In this document: piece by piece, positions 11,923-21,368 of the stretch
How positions within the stretch are numbered: position 1 is the stretch's first letter
Layout of the letters: every line of letters starts with the position of its first letter
NCBI GenBank assembly: GCA_958496175.1
Contig: OY292277.1
Coordinates: 35,785,050-35,849,049, forward strand
Length of the DNA stretch: 64,000 nucleotides
DNA from: Sisyra terminalis
Lineage: Eukaryota; Arthropoda; Insecta; Neuroptera; Sisyridae
Direction of reading: 5' to 3'
Translations under genes and position numbers: made by a program
The notes under the pieces: model-generated
Told to the model about the DNA's origin: nothing
Database searches by the model: none
Seen by the model: the letters and a program-made list of their open reading frames with translations, nothing else

Positions 11923-12377
11923 TATAACAGAAAGGGAAAAAGTCAGTCTCTCTCTTTGTGCCATGCTGGCACGCGATTGGCTGAGTGACTTCTCTCTTCC
12001 ACCAATGCGAATGTACATATAGATTATTCTGGAAACATCTAGTAGGTGGTGGAACGTTGGCGAACAATGGAGTACATTCTAGAATGTTCGGTTGCGGGTA
12101 TATAAGGCGCTCAGCCAAGCCAGTTGACAGTTCTGTATCACAGTTCTGTACGGAAGTTCAGATTTGAATTTCCGTTACAACAAAGCGATTACAAAGCGAT
12201 TTTTAGTGTGATTTGAATTAAAAGTTAAATTATTGTCATTTAAGTAACTGTTTTGACAAGTGTGATTGTGTAATAAAAAAAGTGATTGTTAAGTGTGAAA
12301 GTGATTATTTTTTTCCAAAAGAAATTAAAAGAGCGAATAAACGCCATCTCAATACAGTTTTGAGACGTCACGTTACA
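11923..12377 (+). mobile_element. Solo LTR, copy A
   Basis: The 455-bp copy starts TATAAC (TGTAAC in copy B; one G-to-A change) and ends GTTACA. It is flanked by ATAT at 11919-11922 and 12378-12381. It shows a Pol II promoter (heat-shock-element array, then TATATAAG at 12099-12106), a leader rich in GTGATT words, and an AATAAA signal at 12336-12341 about 40 bp from the end. This is the U3-R-U5 order of an LTR. No internal retroelement sequence adjoins it. Confidence 0.85.
12076..12106 (+). promoter_or_regulatory. Heat-shock-element array plus TATA box in LTR copy A
   Basis: TTC-ta-GAA-tg-TTC at 12077-12089 is a perfect three-unit heat-shock element (alternating inverted GAA units with 2-bp gaps). 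TATATAAG begins 10 bp downstream. A further TTC-tg-GAA pair lies at 12027-12034. The arrangement resembles inducible hsp promoters. Binding of heat-shock factor is an inference from motif shape. Confidence 0.65.
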
Positions 12378-12611
12378 ATATATATAATTAGTGAGAAGGT
12401 AGGGCCTGTTTATTATTATTATTATTAAATTTTTTTTTTTTTTTTTTTATTAAAATATTATTGCCTTCTATACAAAATTCTAGTATAATATGCAATATGG
12501 GCACTAAGTAAAATAAAATAAATCTGTTCCCTTAGTAAGAAGGGATCCTTCGCCAGGAACAGTTGAACTTGGAACTTGTTGAAAGAACCCAACCATTGTT
12601 GGGACTTTCTA

Positions 12612-15335
12612 TTAGTCACTTAGTAGATCTCGTGGCCATCGGCGTTTTAATCGACGTGGAGGGTTATTTGGATGGGATGTAGAAGAAAGGATTTGAGCGT
12701 TAGGGTTTGGATGGTTGTGCAGTTTGTTGTGAAATTTTTGGAACCGGTCTTGGATTAGGTTATTGATAAAGGGAATTTTGATATCATTGTGTATTACTTT
12801 ATTTTTAACGTAGTAGGGAGCATTTAGAATACGGCGGAGAAGTTTTGATTGGAAGGATTGGATTCGTTGAATGTTGGAGTACTTAGCAGAACCCCACAGC
12901 TCTACCCCGTATGTCCAAATGGGTTGAATTAAGGCTTTATATATTGTTAATTTGTTTTTAATGTCAAGAGTAGAATTAGGTCCTAATAACCTGCGTAACA
13001 GTCCGTACCGTCTATTTAGTTCCTGTCTTTTTGTCTTGATGTGTGTTGTCCACGTGAGGTGATTGTCTAGATGGAAACCTAGATATCGTACGTTATTTGA
13101 AGTTGGTATTATTTTGTCGTCTATGTATATTGTTGGGTTGGTTAGTCGTCTGAGTGTGAACATTGTTATGGTACATTTGTTTTCATTTATTTTGATTTTC
13201 CACTTTTGACTCCACTTCGAGATGAGATCAAGATGATGCTGCATTATGGCGGAGGCTTTTGTTGGCTCTTGACTTGTAACTAATATTGCTGTGTCATCAG
13301 CATATGTATAAATTTTGGAGTGTGGGTGGGTTGGAATATCAGCAGTGTATATGTTGTAGAGGATAGGTCCTAGGATACTTCCCTGAGGAACACCAGCATA
13401 TATGGTAGTGAGGGGAGAATACTCGACACCACATCTCACTCTAAAACTACGGTTGGACAGGTATGACTGGAGTATAAGGAAGTATTGAGTTGGGAGTAGA
13501 GGTTTAAGTTTAAACAGAAGCCCCGGATGCCACACCCGATCAAATGCCTGTGCTACATCTAAGAAGGCTCCCAGACAAACCATTTTTGTTTCCAAGGCCT
13601 CGGAAATTGTGTCAACTACCCCAAGGCATTGTTGAGTGGTAGAATGTGCGGACCGAAATCCAAACTGATGTGTTGGGATACTGTTTTTGGATTCCAATAG
13701 AGGGAGGATTCTTTTGAGAAGGAGACGTTCAAATATTTTGGATAGTAGTGGAAGGAGGCTAATTGGTCTATACGAAGTAGGAGAAGTGGCAGGTTTATTT
13801 GGTTTTGGGATCATGACGATAACGGAGTGTTTCCATTTCGTGGGATAGTAGGTTGTACGAAGAATAGTGTTGTACATTGCGGTTATGTATATAATAGCCT
13901 TCCGGGGAAGATGTCGGAGGATTGTGGCTGTTATTAAATCATTACCTGGTGATTTTTTTATAGGAGCACGATTTATGAGGAATCTGACTTCTGAAGGATT
14001 GATAGCTTTTCCAGGTAGTTCTAATGGTAGTGGAACTAATAGGTTTCTCTGCACTTGTATCTCATGGTTAGGATCGTTGATGTCAGGATGAGGTGTAAAG
14101 GTTTTTTCAAGAAGCTGGGAAAATGTGGTTGCCCTCTCTCGATCACTTCTGGCCCAAGAGCCATCCTCCGTGCGAATTGGGGATGGGATGGTATGATGGT
14201 TTAGGATGTTTTTGGTGGCTCTCCAGAGAGAATTGTCGTCCGGAGATAAGGATGAGAGGTACTTTGAATATTGCAGGGATCGGAACTCCGCCATTTGGGA
14301 TTGCAGATGACAGCAGAGTCGATTATAGGCAGTTTTATGTGGTGAGTACCTGGTTTGCTGCCATCTGCGTCTTGCCTTCCTTTTTGCCTGTAGTAAGAGA
14401 AGGATATGCTCAGGAAGTTTTTCTTTTTGGCCAGATGGGTTGGTTTTTTGAGGATGACAGGCTTGTTGGACTGCTCTATGAATGAGGGTTGTGAAGGTTT
14501 CCACTGCAGTTTCCAACTCGTCTGTAGTTTTCAGAGACACATTTAAGTCTAAAGAGGTGTTAAGAAAGTCCTGGAACTTTTTCCAGTTAATTGGACCAGT
14601 GATTAAGGATTGAGATCTACATTTTTGGATGGGATTCTTATTAAGTGTGAGAAGTAGAGGAGAGTGGTCGGAGGACAGGTCTGTTAAGCATTCCACGGAA
14701 GAGAAGACAGGACCCGTTCCAGAAGCAATGAAGAAGTCCACTACGTCCGGTGTTTTATTAGGATCAGTGGGCCAGTAAGTGGGTTGATTGGGAGGTAAGA
14801 CAGTGTATCTTTTTAAAAGGATGTGATCCTGTAGTAAGCGACCGCGGGAATTTGTGTTTACACTTCCCCATAGCGGATGTTTTGCGTTAAAATCTCCCCC
14901 CAGTAGGAAGCTCCCCCCGAGGGAGTCAAAAAGGGTTTTAATGTGACAAGGATATATTGTGGTTGATGGGGAACAATACACTGCTGCTATGTTGATTGGA
15001 TTTGGGAAAAGATTGAGTTCTATTGACGTCATTTGATAGTATTCTGTAGAGAGGGAACCGTAAGCATGATGTTGAAGGTTATTTTTTATGAGGATTGCAG
15101 CACCACCTTGAGCCCTCTGGCCAGTGTAGTCGCTTCTGTATGTCGTGTAACCTGTAATGAAAAATGTTCGATTGTTTGTCAAGTGTGTCTCTGTTATGAG
15201 GGCAATGTCAATATCTTTTTCGTTTAATAGTACGTGTAGTTCGTCTCTGTGTCTGGACAATCCATTGGAATTCCAGAGTAGAACTGTGAGGTTTTTGTTA
15301 GGATTTGAAATTTTTCTTGGGTTAGGGGACTTGGT
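12612..15335 (-). CDS. LINE ORF2: AP endonuclease and reverse transcriptase
   Basis: The product nicks target DNA and copies element RNA at the nick (target-primed reverse transcription). Numbering from the codon after ORF1's stop gives 907 residues. The N-terminal APE domain shows WNSNGL (21-26), TETHL (catalytic Glu49), GGDFNAKHP (146-154) and SDHSP (222-226). The central RT domain has QFGFRSAHST, AFDRVWH, GVPQGSILGP and YADD (678-681). A Jockey-type C-terminal tail follows. The frame is in phase with ORF1 and separated from it by one UAA. There is no AUG before codon 102, which lies beyond the catalytic Glu49, so normal AUG initiation would make a defective endonuclease. Readthrough, reinitiation or a recent point mutation could explain this. 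All catalytic motifs I checked are present. Confidence 0.93.
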   Translation of the reverse strand, partial: TKSPNPRKISNPNKNLTVLLWNSNGLSRHRDELHVLLNEKDIDIALITETHLTNNRTFFITGYTTYRSDYTGQRAQGGAAILIKNNLQHHAYGSLSTEYYQMTSIELNLFPNPINIAAVYCSPSTTIYPCHIKTLFDSLGGSFLLGGDFNAKHPLWGSVNTNSRGRLLQDHILLKRYTVLPPNQPTYWPTDPNKTPDVVDFFIASGTGPVFSSVECLTDLSSDHSPLLLTLNKNPIQKCRSQSLITGPINWKKFQDFLNTSLDLNVSLKTTDELETAVETFTTLIHRAVQQACHPQKTNPSGQKEKLPEHILLLLQAKRKARRRWQQTRYSPHKTAYNRLCCHLQSQMAEFRSLQYSKYLSSLSPDDNSLWRATKNILNHHTIPSPIRTEDGSWARSDRERATTFSQLLEKTFTPHPDINDPNHEIQVQRNLLVPLPLELPGKAINPSEVRFLINRAPIKKSPGNDLITATILRHLPRKAIIYITAMYNTILRTTYYPTKWKHSVIVMIPKPNKPATSPTSYRPISLLPLLSKIFERLLLKRILPLLESKNSIPTHQFGFRSAHSTTQQCLGVVDTISEALETKMVCLGAFLDVAQAFDRVWHPGLLFKLKPLLPTQYFLILQSYLSNRSFRVRCGVEYSPLTTIYAGVPQGSILGPILYNIYTADIPTHPHSKIYTYADDTAILVTSQEPTKASAIMQHHLDLISKWSQKWKIKINENKCTITMFTLRRLTNPTIYIDDKIIPTSNNVRYLGFHLDNHLTWTTHIKTKRQELNRRYGLLRRLLGPNSTLDIKNKLTIYKALIQPIWTYGVELWGSAKYSNIQRIQSFQSKLLRRILNAPYYVKNKVIHNDIKIPFINNLIQDRFQKFHNKLHNHPNPNAQILSSTSHPNNPPRRLKRRWPRDLLSD

Positions 15336-16442
15336 TTATGGTAGGATGCGCTGTATTAAGACTGGGAGGATTTGTTGAAGGGTTGATATTAGAGGTTGGA
15401 TGATTTGGATAAGGGAGTCGATTCTTTCGGCTAGCTTCTCCATCATTGAGCTTGATGTGCTGTCTTCCTTCTTTTGACTGCTTTGAGGTGTGACTGCTTC
15501 TGCATATGACTTGTTAGGTGTATATGAGTTGATTTGTGGATTTGCAGTTGTTGATCGTTGTGCTAGATTTTGGGTCGGTCTAATGATATTTTTTCCTATG
15601 CTTTGTAAATTTTTGTGCACTGGACAACCTCGGTAGTTTGCAGTGTGTTCCCCATTGCAGTTTGCGCATGTTGGTTTTGTGCTTATGCTTTTTGTACAAG
15701 TTATTGTTGCGTGAAGGCCTCCACATTTCACACACCGTGGTGTTTTGTTGCAGTAGTTTTTCGTGTGACCATACTCTTGACAGCTGGTGCACTGAACTAC
15801 AGTGCGCCTCGGTCTTGGTGGCTCCACTTTTATAACTGCCCCATACAATCTGGTTAGGTTATAAATTTTTGCATTATTGGGGTTCGGCTTCAAGTCCGTG
15901 AAAAAAAGCGGTAGAGGTGCTTTTGTGGTCGGGTGGTAGACCGGCACCATTTGAACTGGTTCGAATCCCAGATCTTTTAGCTCTTCCATCATGAGCTGGG
16001 TGTCGCAGGAGTGATGTAGCCCTCGTACGACTGCACGAAAGTTTCTTTCATCTTTTGGCTGGAACGTGTGGAATTCCGCTTTTTTTGATTCTAGGTATTT
16101 GGTTACTTTCCTATAGTCATCGGAACTTTCAAACATGAGTTTCACTTTATTATTTCTTAGTGTTAAGTATTTATAGGATGTTATGTGTTGTTCTTTGAAG
16201 TCTTTAATTATTTGGTTCATATTATTTATGTTATTAACAAATATTGGCGGTGGTGGTCTTTTTTTTAATGTTTGCTGCATTGTTGGGTTATTTTCGTTTA
16301 GATTTTGTAGTGGGGCAAATGGGTTTGCAGTTTCGAATGACGTCGTGCTGCTTGATTCTGCCCGTGGTCGTTTGGATGCTGCCCTGTGCGTTTCATTGTG
16401 ACGTCGCACCAGGTCGGAATCACTTTCTGATTCTTGTTCCAT
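15336..16442 (-). CDS. LINE ORF1: gag-like RNA-binding protein
   Basis: The 368-residue protein should package element RNA into ribonucleoprotein particles. I chose the ATG at 16442 because it has a favourable context (ACCAAAATGG); the open frame upstream has only a GTG. The N-terminus is acidic and Ser-rich, followed by Pro-rich and basic stretches. From about residue 218 there are three zinc knuckles: C-x2-C-x4-H-x4-C (CTSCQEYGHTKNYC), C-x2-C-x3-H-x4-C (CVKCGGLHATITC) and C-x2-C-x3-H-x6-C. This trio is typical of Jockey and I-clade ORF1. The frame ends at a TAA, after which ORF2 continues in the same frame. Confidence 0.9.
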   Translation of the reverse strand: MEQESESDSDLVRRHNETHRAASKRPRAESSSTTSFETANPFAPLQNLNENNPTMQQTLKKRPPPPIFVNNINNMNQIIKDFKEQHITSYKYLTLRNNKVKLMFESSDDYRKVTKYLESKKAEFHTFQPKDERNFRAVVRGLHHSCDTQLMMEELKDLGFEPVQMVPVYHPTTKAPLPLFFTDLKPNPNNAKIYNLTRLYGAVIKVEPPRPRRTVVQCTSCQEYGHTKNYCNKTPRCVKCGGLHATITCTKSISTKPTCANCNGEHTANYRGCPVHKNLQSIGKNIIRPTQNLAQRSTTANPQINSYTPNKSYAEAVTPQSSQKKEDSTSSSMMEKLAERIDSLIQIIQPLISTLQQILPVLIQRILP

Positions 16443-16892
16443 TTTGGTTTGTTTGTTCGTCCATACACATACGCGCCCGGGTTCACTCACTTAAAAACAA
16501 GTCAAAATGAAAAACAATCGGCTTGGAAGTGGGTCGATGAGGCTACCTCGTTCTGGTTTACACTTGTAGGTTTTATTTCGAAAATTTTTGAAAATTTTTG
16601 ATATTCACAATCACTACGAGATGTGCTCTTGACCGTGGTCAAATGACGAATTTTATTATTAAATAAAGAAGTAATATTGGGTTGTCTGTAAGTTTAAGGC
16701 GATGATTCGATTCGATGTCCAGCAAAGCTCTATATTTCGTTTTCAGCGCAACGGTCAGTGCATAAAATAAATCAATACAGATTTTCAATAGATTTTTGTA
16801 TTAAACTGTAAAATCATTCCCGTACCGGTAGCTGCTTGTCCACGTACCGGTACTGGTACGCGTACCCAAGGTTGGGAACCATTGGTCTACAC

Positions 16893-17789
16893 CATACGAG
16901 GTTACATGGGATTGATCAGGGAAAAAAACAGCTTAATTTCAAGAACTTTTTTTCCATATTTTTCGCTGTTATATAAAAATGCATTGAGAAATGTGGATCT
17001 TGCAAAAACTTTACGACAGCTAGACCGCTTTGGCTCATTTTGGTGTTGAAATATTTGTAGAAGGCAAAGCAAGGTTTAAAAGGTGAGAAAACGGGATGAA
17101 GTTGTAAGGAAAATAGTAAAAGCAATAAAAACAAATCCCATACAAACTGTTAATACCTGGCAAATAGGCAGAGTAGGTGCTCACACCACTAAATATGTGA
17201 CAACAAACAAATGTCATTTTTTGATTTGTGACTTTACAAAAGTACTGCCATTTACTTATACCATATGTACATATTTTACTTAAAATTTATTATAATTTAT
17301 AACAATTAGGGAAATGAGAATCATTTGTCAATATTGTAAGGCCTTAAAATGTTATAAAGGGTTATGCTGTGCTGGTGGAAAAGCAATATTGGTGCATAAT
17401 TGGTCCCACCACCAGATCCATTACACTCATTATTTCATGGGATAGGAAATGGTTCTAAAAGCTCCTTGGCCAATAACAGCCAACTTGGCCATAATCAAAA
17501 ATATAGCAGTTGTTTTCAAATGACGTCGTTTGGCGCCACGCATATTGTACTGGATAAATTCTTGACTAGGTATAATTCCATAATAATTATTGGATAACAT
17601 TTGAATTTGTTTTTATTTCAGAAATAATTTAAGAAAATCTTAAACAAATGCCGATACAAAAACAAGTTTATCACTTACAGGAAGCACTGTTACCACTACT
17701 AGATATATAGATCATCAAATCTTACAAATTTATTTTATGAGCAATATAGATATAGAAATTGATAGGCGTTGTTCTCATAATCCGTAAAC
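16893..17789. other. AT-rich spacer
   Basis: No gene is recognised. The frame at 17400-17597 is not related to anything I know. Confidence 0.5.
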
Positions 17790-18420
17790 ATAAATAGTTC
17801 AGCAAACCATTGTCCAAAACCTACCGAGGTATCTGCAATTGCAAGCCACACTGAAAATTGTATATGTGGAATCAAAACATCTTTAGCTCTGTATATTCAT
17901 TTCAAAATTGTTGCTTCGATAACATTGTTCATTAATTTTTTCACCGCAATCCGGGTGCTATAACAAAAACGTTATTGGTCTATATATTCCACAACATCGT
18001 GATTACTGATCCGGCGTTTAACTACAGAATATGAAGTGGAAATTCGAATAGTTCCAGCGAGTTAAAAAAATCAATTTATAATTAGTAACGCAATCAACCG
18101 AATTGCATATCATCAATTCGTCAGTTATCTTATTTTAAATCTGAACTTATTTCGTTGATATCAACGCTTCTTGGAACCAATATAACACTTTTACTAAACG
18201 AAACATGATTTTTGTAATTTTGAGTATAGTTTGGGAACATCTTCTCGATGAATTCAGTCTTTGATTTAGTAAAGTGACAAAAATTGGTAAGGAATGTAAT
18301 GTATCCAGGTGATGTGTCTACAGGAATATTGCCATTACCAATATCGATCAATCGTTTGGAAAACTCTTTTCCAGACTGGCCATTCTGTAATTTGAATAAC
18401 ATTTTCGAGTTTAAATTAAT
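17790..18420 (-). pseudogene. Helitron PIF1-like helicase remnant
   Basis: On the minus strand, 18402-18130 encodes NGQSGKEFSKRLIDIGNG, then NFCHFTKSKTEFIEKMFP and an INEIS-like segment. This order matches the C-terminal half of Helitron-encoded PIF1 helicases (FS..LL.IG.G, then the S..LI...FP block, then V.EIN). After frameshifts the match resumes with a DELM-like block, then RIAVKKLMNNVIEATIL and a QFPVRLA-like block near 17840. Several stops and frameshifts make it non-functional. Neither Helitron end was located. Confidence 0.75.
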
Positions 18421-18465
18421 TGTTTTGAAAGTTTTGTGTCTTTCTCTAAGTGAATGTAGGTATTG

Positions 18466-18590
18466 TCATGTATTTTTACTGAAAATCATTGTTTTTGTGA
18501 TTTTAACTTCCAAATCCATTCTGCTACTTTCTTCTCTTAGGTCATCCATTAGACTTTACAACTATTCTTCCGACTCGGTATCTCCAGCAT
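18466..18590 (-). pseudogene. Reverse-transcriptase fragment (RTE-like)
   Basis: On the minus strand the frame contains SLMDDLREESSRMDLEVKIT and then an S-K-N-T end, with two stops just upstream. The pattern L..ML.DL...S...GL.VN..KTK is the segment following YADD in many endonuclease-RT genes. It abuts the Helitron remnant directly, so one element probably inserted into or captured the other. Confidence 0.55.
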
Positions 18591-21143
18591 CTCTTGTATT
18601 GTTTATAACTATTCCATTTATTTCGGCATTTTCTAAATAGTTCTACGACGATTTTCGTGTTATAGCCTCAGCGTAAAAATTGAATAAAAAGGGTGTATTA
18701 GGTGTACGTATTTTGATTGCCAAGTAATCTGTACCAGTGATCATCAAGTAGTTTTGTATCTCTTCGTAAGTATGGCTCTTCACCTTGACATCAATTATAA
18801 CATATTTCCAAAATTTGATTACAATATATTTTTATATATTCTTATTACAGTCTATCATAAACTATTCAAAGTCTGCAAAAACTGCAATGAGAACTGTGAA
18901 TTTTATCAAAAAATATACATATTTAAATATAAACTTTATATAATACTTCCATGTATGTTCATAAAAAAAAAATATGATAATGAAATTCGTGAGTATTTTT
19001 ATTTAAAATTTGCATAAAATGGTCAATTCAAAAAAAAAACATAAAAAATATAAAATAAAATCTGTACTTGATGAATGAGTCAATTTAAATTTATCCATTC
19101 GTTGCAATTAATGATAAATTGCATAAGAATTTCAGAAAAGATATTCGTCTACAAAAATTAACGTTAAAATAAAAAGGCAGAGAAAATCTTAACATTATCT
19201 AAAGCTGATGCAATTATTTTTCGTTTCTCAAGTAAAAGATTTCATGAAAAGATTCAAGTCAATTTGAAAAACGGTTTTTTAGTTCATAAACAATATTATA
19301 TAATGATGATTGATGAACGCAGCGAGTGATTAATATATAAATATTTTACATATTTCAGCTAAAAATAAACTCCAGTACACTTATGCCTTAACTGGCCTTC
19401 AGTTGTGATATATTTAGTAACCGAATATTAAAACCATTTTCCAATACAACTTGCTTCTTGCAGAAAAAAATTTATCTGTTGCAATTTTGTTTAATGTCAC
19501 GACTTTGATGAGAAAAAAAGAGATATTTCTTGCAATCAAAATTAAATAATATTGGCATTTATCTAATTTATATAATAAATTTGATATTTATTATTTTTCA
19601 ATTTGATTTGATTTAATTACTTTTTTTGTAAGCAATAATTATTATGAATCAAAAAACAATTTTTTTTGTATCGTGCATATAATTTATCTAAAAACTAAAC
19701 CTTAATTGGTAGTTATTGCAATAGATATCTAAAGTATTTTTTTTACTATCCCTTTGGATTTTTAAGTAACGATGTAAACTGTTAATAAACTTGTTTAAAA
19801 TACTTTCTTTTTTTGAGATAATAAAAATGAACTATTTAGGAAACGAAATATAATTAAAAATTTACTGTTATTGTTTACATGTTTATATTACGCTATCACA
19901 TTAGGGAATGAGTTGAGACATCTAGTGAAATTATTAGGACAAGAATTGCTTGAGAAACTGGAGGGTTTTAGCTTCGCGAATATTTTTCATATAACACATC
20001 TCTTTATAATCTTTTGTGTTTAAAATTGCAAAAAACACTGCAAATTGTTGGCAATTATTAATTTAACAACAAAATAAAAAGAAAATACCCAACCGTTCGA
20101 TTTGGGTACTAAAAGTGTATAATAGTGTACTAATGGGTACTAATATGATAACCGCCACTTACAAAGTGACTATACTAGATATACTTGTTGTATAGTTATA
20201 ATATAATTTACGGGAATATTCATTTTGTACATTGTTGGGTAGATTTTGACTATTTAAGATATAATTTCTGTTCCAGAAATTTTTGAAGCTTCTTAACTTA
20301 TCAAAACTATCGGATATCTATACATAAAAAAATAGTGTTTGTCTGTCATTATATTTGTCCTTAATGTTTTCCTAAACTATTGAACCGATTTTGATGAAAC
20401 TTGGAGAAATTATAGTCCGAACCCCCGGAAAATTTACCATATTATATTAAAGTTAATTAAATTTTTATGAAGTTCGAGAAAAATAATATTCGGCAACCAA
20501 AATTTACAGTTGATTATCAGCCTATTATTTCTATAACAACGTATTATGTCAAAAAACTTAACTTTTATTAACTCTAATGTATTTATAATACATAATATAC
20601 TGTCGAAAAAAATATTTATTTATTTTTGGTCCAGATTATATTTAAAAGAAATAATGGTGGTACTAAGTTCACCCAGTCCTCTAGTCCGAAATAAAATAAG
20701 ATCTTAAAAGTAATTTGGATTAATTTTAGGTAAGGGCGGAGTTTAAAGAAGAAAATTTAAAATCGTTATCTTCCCTCTTAAAGAAGGTATTTGCAGGCAT
20801 TTTGAAATCATTACATCTAAAATGCCTTTAATAACCTTAAACGACTTCCAATGAGTTTTTTGAGCAATTAAAATGTCTTTAAATGCCTTTTTTAACAGGG
20901 TTGCAATTGATGAATTTTTCTTAAAAATTTCTAAAACAAAATATGATCTAAAACAAAATACGAAATATTGACTATAGTTATAAATCAAATAACAAGTCAT
21001 AACTTTCAAAGTAAGTCGGAACGTATATATGCACGTAGGTAGTTATCTCAAAAGCGAAAAGTTAAAAAACTGAAATTTTTAATTTGGGTTCGATATGCTA
21101 TTTCGTTGTGCACTATGAGTTTTGGTGGAAATTACCTTACATT
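18591..21143. other. AT-rich intergenic DNA
   Basis: No gene is recognised. Around 20360-20440 there is a block (..GAACCGATTTTGATGAAAC..) of a kind often seen in insect repeats. A dispersed repeat lies at 20775-20902. Confidence 0.5.
20775..20902 (-). repeat. Dispersed repeat with AAAATGCCT/AGGCATTTT ends, copy 1
   Basis: Read on the minus strand, this ~128-bp segment matches 24951-25070: TGTTAAAAAAGGCATTT at one end, then GATTTCAAAATGCCT near the other. The ends are inverted repeats (AGGCATTT / AAATGCCT) and the interior repeats CATTTTAA words. It is non-coding and probably a small MITE. Superfamily unknown. Confidence 0.6.
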
Positions 21144-21151
21144 GTATAGAC

Positions 21152-21360
21152 CAGTGTTTCTCAACCTTTTTTAGCCCGCAGACCAGTAAAATTCGTAAAA
21201 AAAAAATCGCGAACCAGTGATATTTTTTTAAACAACAACATTTTACTAGGTATTAAAGAACTACTTCATAAGTAAATGTCAACATTTTTAATATAATTTA
21301 CTTTCAACAGCTGTCCACGGACCACTGGTGGTCCACCGGACCAGCGGTTGAGAATGGCTG
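21152..21360. mobile_element. hAT MITE, 209 bp
   Basis: The left terminus CAGTGTTTCTCAACC and right terminus GGTTGAGAATGGCTG are inverted repeats matching at 12 of 15 positions. GTATAGAC (21144-21151) and ATATAGAC (21361-21368) are 8-bp target duplications differing at one base. The interior contains GCAGACCAGT and GGACCACTGG words in opposite orientation. It is non-coding. A relative lies at 63404. Confidence 0.85.
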
Positions 21361-21368
21361 ATATAGAC

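Larger units (their letters stand above)
12431..16652 (-). mobile_element. Full-length Jockey-like non-LTR retrotransposon
   Basis: The 4222-bp element runs on the minus strand: 5' UTR (about 16443-16652), ORF1 (gag-like), ORF2 (endonuclease and RT), a short 3' UTR, and a poly-A tail seen as poly-T at 12431-12448. TTATTATTAAAT is repeated exactly at 12419-12430 and 16653-16664, a 12-bp target duplication that fixes both ends. The element has no frame-breaking lesions other than the codon between ORF1 and ORF2. It therefore looks young and may be competent for retrotransposition. It sits in AT-rich hAT sequence. Confidence 0.9.
11740..16884. mobile_element. hAT-type MITE split by an LTR and a LINE insertion
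   Basis: The left terminus CAGAAGTTCCCAACC (from 11740) pairs with the right terminus GGTTGGGAACCATTG (to 16884). Near-identical 8-bp duplications flank it: GTCTAAAC at 11732-11739 and GTCTACAC at 16885-16892. Subterminal GTACCGGTA motifs occur near both ends, as expected for transposase-binding repeats. Removing the nested solo LTR (11923-12377) and LINE (12431-16652) leaves roughly 0.46 kb of non-coding hAT sequence. The termini and 8-bp duplication are diagnostic of the hAT superfamily. Confidence 0.85.

Noticed and set aside
15258..15260. Start of LINE ORF2 at 15260
   Set aside because: That codon is TTG and lies just after the WNSNG part of the endonuclease motif, so the functional protein must begin upstream.
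16488..16490. Start of LINE ORF1 at 16490
   Set aside because: That codon is GTG. The first ATG, at 16442, has a good context and leaves the zinc knuckles intact.
13867..16510. Several plus-strand open frames of 60-120 codons across the LINE
   Set aside because: They are antisense shadows of the LINE's two minus-strand ORFs and have no motifs of their own.
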